Assembly: GCA_003956705.1 (NCBI GenBank)
Contig: QZCP01000084.1
Coordinates: forward strand, 41,359 to 105,358
Source: Brevipalpus yothersi
Taxonomy: Eukaryota; Arthropoda; Arachnida; Trombidiformes; Tenuipalpidae
Reading direction: 5' to 3'
Length of the DNA stretch: 64,000 bases
Below, piece by piece: positions 34,680 through 47,118 of this stretch. Within the stretch, counting starts at the first letter, position 1, and each line of letters starts with the position of its first letter. The notes beneath the pieces were generated by a model. It had not been told where the DNA came from, ran no database searches, and saw only the letters and a program-made list of their open reading frames with translations. The translations under genes were made by a program, and so were the position numbers.

Positions 34680-35030
34680 TTTTATCCCTACAACATGATA
34701 GATTCTGAACCTCCTTTCACCGTTTCACAGGACGATTACATTGCATGAATCGCTCTAACATCACTCGAAAGATGATTTCTAATGGAAACAAGAAGCTACA
34801 CAAAATATTACCAGGCTGAATGAAGAAAAATAGAACGAAAACTACATCCATCATCCATCGATTGAGTTCATTTATTGGACAAGCATGAGTATAAACGAAT
34901 GAGCATTGAAATATGATGTTATAACGTTTATCTGATTCAATTTTCCTGTGGAGTATACTGTGTTATGATGAGTTGAACGTTATAATTTTTTTCTTTACAA
35001 GTTTGGAAGAATTATTAGGATGGATGACAA

Positions 35031-36350
35031 CTAGATTCGAATCAAAAGTACTGATATTATCTCGTCATTCAACCCCTCTCCAGCAATATCCGCCCGTAAG
35101 TGAACAAACTTAACGTGTTCAAAAGTTTCTATCATTTTATCAGCAAATTCTTGAAATGCCATTTCTTGGCACGCAAAAGGCGGAACTATCAGAAATCCAA
35201 AAACATTCCCATCATCAGTTTGAAAATCGAGGCTGTTCTTGAATTTTGTGACTTAAAGTTAGAATTCTTGATGATTGAAATGGTTGAGAATTTTCATCGC
35301 TGATCTGATCTCTTTGCCAGCAGACGCGAAACTCACCGCTGAGAATTGTCGAAATTGTCCACTTTCTAATGGATTAACAAAGATTATTGATTCTTTTGAA
35401 ATGAAGTCACCCATAGTGGTGAAATCAGATCCTCCAAGAATTCGAGAATATCAGCATGTTCGTCTATGCTATCTATATAATCAACAAAATATAAAAAAAA
35501 TTTTACAGGATATTCTGGATCATCAAGGTTTGGTTTGATACTTTCGGGATCTGACCAATTTGTTAGGATAACTTTGCGGTCTGATGCGAATCGATTGATG
35601 TGGAATGCTTCCATTTCTGGCTCTATGTATGGCATTACACACTCTGAGAAACGGATTTCCTCTGGAATTTCCATTAGAGTGTGAAGTGAAGTAGAGAAAA
35701 TTCCATCTTTTGGTTTGAGCTTGAGGAAAACATAATCTTGTACTCCAATCGTAGGATGTTTGAATGGAATTTGGTGAATCAGATTACCAAAATCGACATC
35801 CACGCGGACGAAAGTGAAAATGGGCAAACAATTTGAACCTTCTTTGAGAAAACTTTCTAGAGCTTTATCAATATCAGGTCTTGGCAAGTGTTGGAATTTA
35901 GTTTTTCGCCTAAAATACCACCAAGCAAGTGGTCCAAGACGGCTGTCAAAGCTGTGAGCTCCTTTGTTCATTTATCGGTTCCTGATGATCACTTCTTCTT
36001 CTATGATACCATTCAAGATCGAGGATCTTTCGAATCTGCACCAATAAACAAGATAATGTGTGATCATGGATAGCATTACAGTAGGCATGATTTTGAGTGC
36101 TAACAGACCTACTGAGAGAAACAAAATTCTGGTTAAAATTTTCAATCTGAACAACTTACAGAGGATTTTCATCGATTCTAATCAATCGAGCTACCGATTG
36201 GCAAGCATCAATCACTGGACACTTGCTTAGCCATTTCATGGCCTCATAATGCAAAGTTTTACAGACACATTGACACCAGTAAACATCATCAGGGCTCAGA
36301 AAATCAAAAATCCTCTGGATAACATGATGAGGTAGTGAGACAATATCCAT
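35031..36350 (-). pseudogene. F-box family copy 3 (nonsense and frameshift)
   Basis: Exon 1 (36350-36160) encodes a complete F-box and exon 2 starts at 36035 after GGTGCAG. A TAA at 35972-35974 replaces the Glu of the NREMN block. Further on, a frame change near 35420 breaks the DILEF region and more stops follow before the family's C-terminus at 35031. Enough of the sequence is left to trace the whole gene. It belongs to the right arm of the inverted duplication and, like copy 1, lacks the upstream dyad. Confidence 0.92.
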
Positions 36351-36884
36351 CGATCAAACGATACAACAGATCAAATATTCTCAAGCAAACTTTAAGATCG
36401 AGTTGAGAAGAATATCCAAGTTATTGAAAGTACAACAAGATTAATTATCAAATATAATATATTCGCAATCGTTAAACTTTGCCGGCTAAAGTTATCAGCA
36501 TCCCTATGATTATCATTTGACCTTTTAACTGGCTTCCAATTTCTTCTCTGAATAAGAAATCGCCACGAATTCTGATTCAATTCAATCAATGTTTGATATC
36601 GAAAATTCCCACATATAACTACACATACAGTGTAATGTACAGTAGTTTTTGATAGCAATGAGTAGCTTTAATCATCATTACCGTAGAGATGATGATGAAA
36701 TTAAGTTCTTTAATTTTTTAATTGTACAAGCAGAAGTAAGAACGAATGAGCATTGATATATGATATCATGTTATAACGTTTATTTTGATTCAATTTGTTC
36801 TGTGGAGTATTTTGTTTTATGATGAGTTGAACATTATAATTTTTTTCTTTACAGGTTTGAAAGAATCATTAGGATTGATGACAA

Positions 36885-38222
36885 CTAGATTCGAATTAAA
36901 AGTACAGTTATTATCTCAAAATCGCAGCACTCTTCAGCAAGTTCCATCTGTAAGTGAACAAACTTAACGTGTTCGAAAGTTTGTATCAATTTATCAGCAC
37001 ATTTTCCGAATACAATTTTCAGCTCCTCATTAGACGGAACGACCAGAAATCCAAATACTTTACCATCATCAGTTGAAAAATCGAGGCTGTTCTTGAATTT
37101 TGTGACTTCCAGTGAGAATTCTTGTTCATTGAGATTTTTGAAAATTTTCTTCGCTGATCTGATATCTTTTCCAGCAAAAGCTACACTCACAGCTTGGGAT
37201 TCACGATTGAACCCACATTCTGACGGATTAACATAAAATATTGATTCTTCCAGAAGGGCGCCACCCATGATAGTGAAATCAGATCCCTCCAAGAATTCGA
37301 GAATATCGTCATGTAGCTCTAACCAGTATACTCGTGCGCTATCTTCATACTCAAGAAAATATAAAAAAACTTTGACAGGATATTCCGGATCATCGAGGTT
37401 TGGTGGGATACTTCCGGGATCTGTCCAATTTGTTACAATAACTTTGTGGTCTGATGCAAATCGATTGATGTGGAATGCTTCCATTTTTGGCTCTATGTAT
37501 GGCATCGCATACTCTGAGAAACGGAATTTCTCTGGAATCCCCATTAGAGTGTGAAGTGAAGAAGAGAAAATTTCATCTTTTGGTTTAAGATTGAGGCAGA
37601 CAGATTGTTTTAACCCAATCGTAGGATGTTCGAATGAAATTTGGTGAATCAGATGACCAAAATCGATATCCAGGCGGATAAAAGTGAAACTGGGCAAACA
37701 TTTTGAGCCATCTTTGAGAAAATTTACCAGAGCTTCATCAACATCAGGTCTTGGCAGGTGTTGGAATCCAGTTTTTCGCTTAAAATACCACCAAGCAAGG
37801 GGTCCAAGATGACTGTGTGCTTCTTTGTTCATTGCTCGATTCCTAATAATCACTTCTTTTTTCGTGATTCCATTCAAGATCGAGGATCTTTCAAATCTGC
37901 ACCAATAAACAAGATATTATTTAATGTGTGATCATAAATAGCATGACAGTAGACATGATTTTGAGGGCTAACAGACATTTTGAAGAACGAAAATCAAATT
38001 ATAGTTAAAATTTGCAATCTGACAAACTTACAAAGAATTCTCATCGATGCTAATTAATCGAGCTACCGATTGGCAAACATCAATCACTGGATACTTGATT
38101 AGCCATCTCATGGCCTCATGATAAAAAGTTTTACTGACACCCCGACACCGATAAACATCCAGAGGATCCATGAAATCAAACACTCTCTGGATAACATGAT
38201 GTGGCAGAGAGACAAGATCCAT
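36885..38222 (-). CDS. F-box protein, family copy 4 (intact)
   Basis: Exon 1 38222-38032 (F-box; LPHHVIQRVFDFMDP) and exon 2 37896-36885, joined in frame with a 135-bp intron, give 400 aa. The F-box is slightly diverged (RCRGVSKTFYHEAM) and shares these changes with copy 6. The family-specific domain is complete: LGPLAWWYFKRKT, HINRFASDHKVI, NLDDPEYPVKVFLYF, AGKDIRSAKK and KFKNSLDF. No signal peptide or membrane segment is seen, so a cytosolic or nuclear SCF adaptor is likely. The upstream dyad lies 134 bp from the ATG. Confidence 0.9.
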
Positions 38223-38356
38223 TAATTAAGCAAAATGATAATCCAAATAGTCTTAAGCAAACTTTAAGATCGAGTTGAAGAGAATTTCGTTCCAAGTTGG
38301 GTTGTTAAAAGTACAAAAACAATCACATCATTAATCATCAACGTGGTTTAAAATAG

Positions 38357-38382
38357 ATGGCAGCTTACTGATCTGCTGCCAT
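38357..38382. promoter_or_regulatory. Upstream dyad of F-box copy 4
   Basis: ATGGCAGC, TTACTGATCT, GCTGCCAT, with perfect 8-bp arms, 134 bp before the start codon on the minus strand. Confidence 0.6.
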
Positions 38383-39163
38383 ACAGAATAATTTTTACCG
38401 AGAACTCGTTGCGATAAAATCCCACGATGCCTACACCATAGTATCTTGATTGAAGATTTTCATGGAAAATTTTTTTACGTTCTGAGTGGACTCAATTTTC
38501 TCAATTTTTCAAAAAGAAAATCTACTAGCTTCGGAATGTCCCTCAAAAAATCCAGGAATTTCGATCCAATATTTGTGTGATAGAAGAGATCCGATCAGAA
38601 CTGACACCTCGGTGAGATCATCCGTATTCGATTGGAGATTCCAATCATTTGCTTGAATTTTCGGTTGAAAGATAAGAGATTATTGAGAATCATCTTTCAT
38701 TGAGTTTTAACCCTTTATCGAAGATCGTTTCCACTCCCAAGACAATCAGTTGAATAGCGATAAAGAAAGTTGCACTTTTAAAGATGGACAATGTTCAAGT
38801 CTGTAGCCGTTGATTATCATTTGACCTTTGGACTGGTTTCCACTTTCTTCTCCGAAGAAGAAATCGCTACGAATTCTGATCTAATTTAATCGTGGGTTCG
38901 ATAGCAAAAACTCCCACGTGTAACTGCAAATAATTTTTGATAGCAATGAGTAGCTTTAATCATTATTACCGTAAAGATGATGACGAGATTGAGTTCTTTA
39001 ATCGTACAAGCAAGAGCGAAAAACGAATGAGCGTTAAAATATGATATCATATTATAACGTTTATCTGAGTCAATTTTCCTGTGGAAATTGATTGTTATAA
39101 TGAGTTGAACATTGCAATTCTTTTCCTTCACAAGTTTGAAATAGTTATTAGGATTGATGGAAA
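38383..39163. other. F-box intergenic DNA, conserved upstream block
   Basis: Noncoding. About 38400-38880 corresponds in reverse complement to about 18420-18920, so several hundred bases upstream of the F-box genes were duplicated with them. Confidence 0.7.
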
Positions 39164-40495
39164 CTAGACCCGAATCAGAAGTACAATTGCTATCTCATCA
39201 TCTGACCACTCTTCAGCAATTCTCATCTCTAAGTTAACAAACTTAACGTGTTCAAAAGTTTCCATCATTTTATCAGCATATTCTTGGAACGCAATATCTT
39301 GCCACTTAATAGGCGGAACAATCAAAAATCCAAGAACTTTACCATCATTAGTTCGAAAATCGAGGCTGTTCTTGAATTTTGTGACTTCCGATAAAAATTC
39401 TGGTTCATTGAGATTTTTGAAAACTTTCTTGACTGATCTGATCTCTTTGCCAGAGAAGGCTATGCTCACGGCTGAGAATTGCCGATATTGTCCACTTTCT
39501 GATGGATTGATAAAAAATATTGATTCTTCCAGAATAAAGCCACCCATAGTGGTGAAATTAGATTCTTCGACGAATTCGAGAATATCTTCATGTTCGTCTA
39601 AACCATTTTCACAATCAACAAAATATAAAAAAACTTTCACAGGATATTCAGGATCATCGAGGTTTGGTTTGATACTTTCGGGATCTGACCAATTTGTTAA
39701 GATAACTTTGTGGTCTGATGCAAATCGATTGATGTGGAATGCTTCCATCTTTGGCTCTATGTATGGCATCACATACTCTGAGAAAGTGAATTTCTCTGGG
39801 ACTCCCATTAAAGTATGAAGTGAAGTGGAGAAAATTTCATCTCTTGGTTTTAGATCGAGGAGAACAGATTTTTGCAGTCCAATTGTGGGATGTTTGAATG
39901 GAATTTGGTGAATCAGATGACCAAAATCGATATCAAGGCGGACAAAAGTGAAACTGGGCAAACAATTTGAACCCTCTTTGAGAAAACTTTCTAGAGCTTT
40001 ATCAATATCAGGTCTTGGCAAGTGTTGGAATTTAGTTTTTCGCTTAAAATACCACCAAGCAAGTGGTCCAAGATGACTGTCAATGCTGTGAGCACCTCTG
40101 TTCATTTCTCGATTCCTGATAATCACTTCTTCTTCTGTGATTCCATTCAAGATCGAGGATCTTTCGAATCTGCACCAATATACAAGATAATATTCAATGT
40201 GTAATCATAAATAGCATGACAGTAGGCATGATTTTGAGTGCTAACAGACATACTGAAGAACGAGCATGGAAATCCAGTTAAAATTTTCAATCTGCAAAAC
40301 TTACAATGGATTTTCATCAATACTAATCAATCGAGCTACCGATTGACAAGCATCAATCACTGGACACTTGATTAGCCATTTCATGGCCTCATAATGCAAA
40401 GTTTTACACACACATCGACACCAGTAAACATCAGTAGGGCTCAGAAAATCAAAAATCCTCTGGATAACATGATGAGGTAGTGAGACAATATCCAT
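39164..40495 (-). CDS. F-box protein, family copy 5 (intact)
   Basis: Exon 1 40495-40305 and exon 2 40169-39164, donor GTAAGT and acceptor GGTGCAG, give 398 aa. The N-terminal F-box (LPHHVIQRIFDFLSP ... VCKTLHYEAMKW) is followed by the family domain, with all shared blocks present and no stop. It is closest in sequence to copies 1 and 3. The predicted role is substrate recognition in an SCF-type ubiquitin ligase. It lacks LRR, WD40 or Kelch repeats, so the C-terminal domain is of unknown fold. The dyad is 149 bp upstream. Confidence 0.9.
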
Positions 40496-40644
40496 CGATC
40501 AAACAATACAATAGATCAAATAGTCTTAAGCAGACTTTAAGATCGAGTTGAGGAGAATTTCGTTCCAAGTTGTGTAGTTAAAAGCACAACAACAATCACA
40601 TGATGTTATTCACATCATTGATTAGCAAAGTGGTTTTTTAATAG

Positions 40645-40670
40645 ATGGCAGCTTACTGATCGGCTGCCAT
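40645..40670. promoter_or_regulatory. Upstream dyad of F-box copy 5
   Basis: ATGGCAGC, TTACTGATCG, GCTGCCAT, with perfect 8-bp arms, 149 bp before the start codon on the minus strand. Confidence 0.6.
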
Positions 40671-41265
40671 GATATGGGATCATTTTTACCGGGAATTGGG
40701 GACGATAAATCTCACGATTCATAGCCATATCGTCTTTGAAGATTTTTTTAGAAAATTTTTCTAGGCTCTCCACAAATTCTGATTCAATTTAATCGCTGTT
40801 CGATATCAAAAATTCCCACGTTTAACTACACATAATTTTCGATAGCAATGAGTAGTTTTGAGCATCATTACTGTAGAGATGATGATAATGAGGTGATCGA
40901 CGAGCAATTACTCAGTTACTCAATGTAACCAACTGTTTGACTCTTTAGAGCATTTGATGTCGATTTTCCAGCTCAAACATTTTTGACGAGCCAAATATCT
41001 AGAAATAAAATCCTAGACTCAACACTAATTAGATTGAATGATCTAATTTCTGAATGATATGAAACAACGAAAGCCCATAGCGTCGGTTATTTATTCATTG
41101 AATTATTCTACTGGAAAAATCAATATGAGTACAATTGATAGAGGTAAATATACACGAATCACATTATCATAGATCCCAATTTTCTGTAAATGATGGGGCA
41201 GTTTTGTAATGAACCTTCCACACCTTCAACGATTTAATTAAAATTCACATCATTGCTTATCACAA
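40671..41265. other. Intergenic between F-box copies 5 and 6
   Basis: Noncoding AT-rich DNA; the first ~150 bp resemble the conserved F-box upstream block. Confidence 0.5.
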
Positions 41266-42589
41266 CTAAATATGAATTAGAAGCATGATTAAATACTTTT
41301 CATCCCCTTCACCAGCAATCCGGTTCTGTAAATTTACAAATTTAACACTCTCAAAATTCTCTTCCAATCGATTTGCACACCTTCCAAATGGATTATCTCG
41401 CCATTGAGGTGGGGAAACCTGCAAAAATCCCAAAACTCTTCCATCATTTGTTGAAAAATCAAGGCTGTTTTTGAATTTTATGAGTTCTTGGGTGAATTCT
41501 AAGTCATCTTCGATTGCTGATTGAAAAAATCCTGAATCATTGGTTGTTGAAAAAGAATGCATCGCTGATTTGATCTCTTTGCCAGCGAATGCAACACTAT
41601 AAGCTGTGCACGCCCAACCCTGTCCACCGTCCAAAGGATTTCTATACATAGCTTCATCTTCTTCGATTTCACATCCAAGAACATCAAATTCTTGTCCTCT
41701 AGAAAAACCATAAACTTCTCCATACATCTCACCACTACGTTCCAAAAAGTATATGAAAGCTTTTACTGGATATTCTGGATCATTAAGATTTGGCTTGGCA
41801 CTTTCACGATTTGACCAATCTGTCAAAATGATTTTGTGATCTGAAGCGAATCGGTTTATATGGAGCGCTTCAATTTTGGGCTCTATATAAGATCTCAAGT
41901 GATCTGATAAGCGGATATCCTGTGGAATATTCAATAAACTATGGAGAGGAGCTCGGAGAATTTCATCATCTGATCTAATCTCACGTGACACAGATTCCAC
42001 TCCGATTGTAGGATATTTGAATGGAAAGCCGTACAAAAGATTACGAACACTCGGATCTACACGGATGAAAGTCAAACTTGGTATAAAATTTTTGCTTTCT
42101 ATGAGGAATTCTTTCAAAGCTCTATCCATATCAGACTTTGGTAAACGCTGGAAATTTGTTTCACGTTTGAAATACCACCAAGTAAGTGGCTCAAAACGAT
42201 TGTTGGCACTTGTATTTTCCTGGTTCATGCTTCTATTTCTCATGATCACTTCTCTCTCTGTGATTCCTCTCTGAGCTGAGGCAATTCCGAATCTGTTGGA
42301 GATAATTTGTGTCTTATGAGTATCAGGATATTGGAACAATAGTTGAGTAAAATTGAACGCCTTGAGTTGAGGTCTCCAGTCATACTTTACACTCTAAGAC
42401 AACTTACAATGAATTTTCATCCATTTTGATCAGCCGGGCAACTGATTGGCAAGCATCAATCGGTGTAAGCCGTTCCATGGCCTCATGATAAAAAGTTCTA
42501 CTGACACCCCGACACCGATAAACATCCAGAGGATCCATGAAATCAAACACTCTCTGGATAACATGATGTGGCAGAGAGACGAGATCCAT
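41266..42589 (-). CDS. F-box protein, family copy 6 (intact, most diverged)
   Basis: Exon 1 42589-42408 (F-box; three codons shorter than the others, lost within the second half) and exon 2 42292-41266 (acceptor CTCCAACAG) give 402 aa. The F-box resembles that of copy 4. The C-terminal domain keeps LTWWYFKRET, HINRFASDHKIILTDW, NLNDPEYPVKAFIYF and FKNSLDF. It has a distinct acidic insert around residues 300-320. The divergence suggests that it is the oldest split in the cluster. Upstream, only one arm of the dyad remains (ATGGCAGC at 42749-42756). Confidence 0.9.
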
Positions 42590-44355
42590 TGATTGAGCAA
42601 AATAATAGTTCAAATATTTTTGAGGAAAATTCTAAATCCAGATGATAAGAAAACTTTTCGAAATTTCAAAATTGTGAAAAGTTTTCACTGAAAATTAACA
42701 ACAACAATCGCATAATTAATTATCAAGATACATGTACTTTCTTGATAGATGGCAGCTTTCTGTTCGATAATTCTGAACAAATTCTGTATAAATAGAACTT
42801 GTTTTTTGGCTCAAAGACTTTGGGAATGGATTCAATTCACTCAATTGATTAAGACCAGAATCTGTGGCGGAAAATGCTAGGCTTGGTAGTGCTAGTTGAT
42901 CTTCGGAATTGTTTCAATTTTTTTATCCGCTGAAATAAAATCCTCATCAAATTCCGATCCAACTGGTGATCGATAAATTGAATTTTCATTTGACTATGAT
43001 AATTCAAGAATGATGAAAGAGAGACTCCAATCATCTTCATGATAAGCATTCCTCCGATTGTGCAATGTGATTAACTATTCGATTTATCTGTAAACTGAGA
43101 TGATGTGAATCTATCAATTAGCTTTATAATTATGAGATTTTGAATGTCAATGGTAGATGATTACTTACCTCTCCCACTGTCACACCTTGATCAATATCAA
43201 ATACTCGAATCAAAATAATTTTCAGAAAATGCGAAAAAACCATTTGTTAATATTACAAGTCCCTTAGATTCCGCATATCTGTAGAATAGTTGGCCTACAT
43301 TTTATCCAAGACGAGAATTTTTTTTCATTCCTAGCAAAAAGCATAACATTTCTCCTACCATCTAATGGTAAAATTTTTTTTACCCCCAAATGCTGGATTT
43401 ATCAATTATTAAAAATTATCACATTGAAATATTCAGAAAAATTTTCTCTCTCTCTCTTTTATTGCTTATGTGAATTTCCCAGCTATTATGTCATCAATGA
43501 ATGCTAATTTTGTTAAATCAGTACGATCATAATATACTTTTTATTTCTTTGAGACCAAATCCGATGAAAAATTATCATGATTGAGCAGAAAATTATGAAT
43601 TCATTTTGATGACCTGAACATTAGTTCGATTTGAGCGCGCTATCAGTAGCATTCAGAACTTTTCAAGCAGCATCAACAGTACAGAAGCTTCAAGCTTGCT
43701 ATGTTTTGTGTTGATAATTTTGGCAATCTTTTTGCTGTGCAACTGAACTGTTGTGTATATACGAGAAAAAAAATTACATAGATAATCGATCTTGATCGAG
43801 TGTAATCAAAATTAGTTATTGTGTTCATCTATTGTTTATCCTGAATGTGTTGATTATCCATGTTCAAATAGATCATTTATGTGTGTATACTGAACTGATG
43901 ATACTTGATACCACTTGAGTGGATACATCTTGCACAATAATAATAATAATCACATTTTTGGTAAGTGTGTGTGGGTATGTGTTTACTACCTTTTCTTTTG
44001 TCAAGTTGATGATGATGATTCATCAACCTCTTGTGATTATTGTCCATAGAATCCTTGAACATAATGTAATCATTTGAGAACCTTATTGATTGATTGTTGT
44101 AAAATTTGATTTGCTTTCCTTACACAGGATCCTTTTACACTTGGTCTCATTTGAAACTTTGGTCATTTTTTTGCATAATACTTAAAGTGTGATCATTATT
44201 ACTGGTCATTTGTGGATGTTAAATATTTGTGGAATGTGATTTTACATTGTGTGCTACTTAAAGTGTTTCGTCTGGCCGATTACTTCTCCTTCATCATCAC
44301 CATTATCATCATCATCATTTTCAGTACAAATCGACGATAGTGGATATAAGAAATA
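42590..44355. other. Intergenic / 5' UTR of C3orf18-like gene
   Basis: No coding frame recognised. A pyrimidine-rich ATCATCATTTTCAG at about 44312-44324 may be the acceptor of a leading untranslated exon for the gene that starts at 44356. Confidence 0.5.
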
Positions 44356-45355
44356 ATGAATGCAACTCAAATTTTATCAAATCAAACATTAGGCCACAAA
44401 ATGGTACCTACTTTAATCCCATCAACACCATCACCTCATACTACTCACTTGGATGGATTAGCATCTAAATTCATTGGCAATCAAACCTCATCTGATCACA
44501 ATTCGAAATTGATGAGCAACTTATCTAAATCTAATCTCACTTCCGCCCCTAGTCTAGTTAATTCAATCAAAACCAATGTTTCAGCTATTACCTCAACACT
44601 AGCACCCATCATTTACACCTCTCCAAATACACCCCTTTCCACTAATGGCTCAGCAAAAGTGATACCTCAATCGAAAGATATTCTCACCCATGGTGTCAAT
44701 AAGGCGACCAATTTTATCAATGAAACTCTTGGAATATCTCTGTCACACACCAGTCACGATGAGGAGACCTCTAATGTATCCGTTTTTGTGATCGCTCTTC
44801 TCTCACTGATAATATCTACAGGATTGGTTCTTGGAATCCTGATGATAATACGAAAAAATCGTCTCGATCGTCTCAGACATCATCTGATGCCTGTGTATAA
44901 TTTCGATCCCAACGAAGACGGTGACTGGGAAACAGGTAAATTTCATCTCAGTTTTTTGAAATGATCAGATTATTTAGCCAAATAAGGAAATGTCTCAACT
45001 TCAGCCTTGCTTTTTAACCGCTGAAAGATGAGTCTTCTCGATTTTGAATATCTCGAGTTGAAAGGAAGAACAAATTTCTTTATTTAACTTCTCGAATTAT
45101 TCTTATCTTACAGAACTACTGGATGAACCATTCGGATCACAGCAAACGACCATGTACACATCTGACGCTGATGGTGGGGCCATGAAGCCAGCTCTCAAGC
45201 TTGACAGCGGCTTGACCGGTGGATTGAACGTCAAACCTGGAAGTGTTACCAATAATAATAATAATAATCGAGCTACTCCCTCGTCTGGACTATTGAACAA
45301 TAATAATGGTCATACGAATAGAGTCATGTATACTAATGAACGGCCGATTGTGTAA
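44356..45355 (+). CDS. Single-pass membrane protein, C3orf18-like
   Basis: Two exons, 44356-44935 (donor GTAAAT) and 45114-45355, give 273 aa. The N-terminal ~145 residues are Ser/Thr/Asn-rich with many N-x-S/T sites, consistent with a glycosylated outside domain. There is no clear cleavable signal. One hydrophobic segment follows (VFVIALLSLIISTGLVLGIL, about residues 150-170) and then a basic stop-transfer (RKNRLDRLRHH). Just inside is LMPVYNFDP followed by acidic residues and ELLDE. This juxtamembrane block is the best match to vertebrate C3orf18 (RLEKLRHQLMPMYNFDP), a small membrane protein of unknown function. The C-tail is Asn-rich. It is probably type III, N-out. Confidence 0.82.
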
Positions 45356-46139
45356 TAGAGTGGTTCATTTCTCTGTCAAACAGGTATATTCTTGCTCTTA
45401 AAGATATTCATCGCTAATAATCATGAATCGATTGTAATATGGCAATATTCCAAGCTTAATTTCATTTCATTTCCAAAAATTGTTTGATTGTTTGAATTTG
45501 TTCCTCGTCTTTCTCTATCTAATTTGAGAAATGAGAGATTCACTAGAAGTCTCTCAACCAGTAAACCAGCTGAATAGCCTCCAAACTCTCACACGTCAGT
45601 CAATTAGGCTTGGAATGATTTACTTAAGAATTTACATTTTCCACTCACTCCCTGATTTTTTTCCCGATTTGCCTTCACCATGTACATGTATATTTCCTAA
45701 GCAAATTAACAATTTGAATTCTTGCTCTAGCATCTCAGCGAGTGTCAAACAATTACTTTGCTTCTGCACAAGGAGTTGTTCCGCCTTTTCCATCATGATC
45801 TACCCTGTGAAACGAGCTCAATTCTTTTACTACTATGCTTTTGGTTGGAGCGAGAAAAACTCATATACATCTGCTTTAGCAATATTAGGAAAGTTGATTT
45901 AGATACCGTTGGACGGTATTTCAAGTGCTCTATGAGTTGCCTATGAAATTCATCGGAAAAAACTTCCCAAACATATACAAATGCGCCGTTCAGTGTGCAG
46001 TATTACACTCACACATACACTGCAAAAAGTTTCGATTTTGAAAAAGTTTCAGTAATCGAAAGGGAAGAGAGGAAGAGAGGAGAAAACGAGGTGAGAGAAG
46101 ATCGGGTCCTGATCTATTGAAGAGCAGCCTTTTGTCTCG

Positions 46140-46182
<43 letters not shown>

Positions 46183-46346
46183 GCGTGTATCTCTCCCCAC
46201 GGACCATTGGCGTTGTAGGGTCACAAAAAGCCCCACCAGAGCCATATATTATTATCCAAGTTTATTCAGTGGAGCTAGAATTTTTTGGTGAAATTTTCGT
46301 TTTGACATTCCCTGATTCGGCTAAATTTCCAACCTGTGAGGAACGA
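45356..46346. other. Upstream region of broken UHRF1 copy
   Basis: From about 45757 it matches 49528 onward in direct orientation, including the untranslated leader before the UHRF1 start codon. A (CT)n array lies at 46144-46180. No gene. Confidence 0.75.
46144..46180. repeat. (CT)n microsatellite
   Basis: About 16 CT units with one interruption, at the position equivalent to the longer array at 49911-49967. Confidence 0.95.
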
Positions 46347-47070
46347 ATGTATGTAAGATTGCGACTTCTCGATTCGCCTGATTCGAAAATTCAGTGAAAA
46401 TCCAATGTAAATCTGTGGGCTAAAGTTTCAAGGATCTAAAACAATGTTGTCTGAGTGTTTTCAATGTCCCAATAGATACTCGAGCTCGACTCTTCTGCAA
46501 TGGCAAACAGGTAAGCTGTGTGTTGATCGGCATATCTATTGATCTGATTAAATTTATTTTTTTTCCTCTCTTCCATCAGCTGGATGATTCTTATACATTG
46601 CTGGACTATGAAATAAGGATCAATGATCTCGTACAAGTTTGGCTATCGAAAGAAAATAGTGCTCCAAAGAAAGCTGCTGTTCCAGTCCACTCGACTGACA
46701 GTGTTCATGAGTCAACAGAGAGTGGAGAGGAAGGTTGTGAAACTAAAGAAATTAAAGAAATTGAAGAGCAAATGGATCTCGAGGAAGTATCTCAAAATGA
46801 TTACTATAAAATCGGAGATCATGTTGATGCTCTCAATTCGCAATATGGTGCATGGTTCGAGGGTCAAATCGTGAAAATTTTCCGATCAAAAATATCGGAA
46901 ATTTATGAGTATGATATCAAATTTTGGCGTTCATCTTTACCCGACATACAGCGAGTTACCCTACAAGAGATAAGACCTCCGATAAACATGAAAAAGAAAT
47001 TCATCAATTGTAATTTGAATGATCCAGGGGAGCCCCTTGGATATTGGTTAGATTGTTTGGTAGCAAAGAG
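46347..47070 (+). pseudogene. UHRF1 5' fragment (UBL and tandem Tudor), broken
   Basis: A direct duplicate of the first two exons of the intact UHRF1 at 50148. The start codon and UBL opening (MYVRLRLLD) remain, but the frame hits a stop after about 16 codons. The intron and Tudor exon follow and are nearly identical to the intact copy (SQNDYYKIGDHVDALN). Ten codons are missing within the Tudor region and similarity stops near 47070, where a TTD14-like relic begins. The PHD, SRA and RING parts are absent. Confidence 0.93.
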
Positions 47071-47118
47071 GTTCTCAAAAATCTTGCTCATCCAAATTTT
47101 ATCTGTATATTTCATCAA

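Larger units (their letters stand above)
32570..36590 (-). repeat. Right arm of inverted F-box/SOAT duplication
   Basis: Read on the minus strand: F-box upstream DNA, F-box copy 3, SOAT-like gene D, trailing DNA. It mirrors 18410-21915. The right arm kept the acyltransferase intact and lost the F-box gene. The left arm did the reverse. Confidence 0.85.

Noticed and set aside
35030..35045. tRNA T-loop-like GATTCGAATC
   Set aside because: No acceptor stem, anticodon arm or A/B boxes around it; it is the end of an F-box coding sequence.
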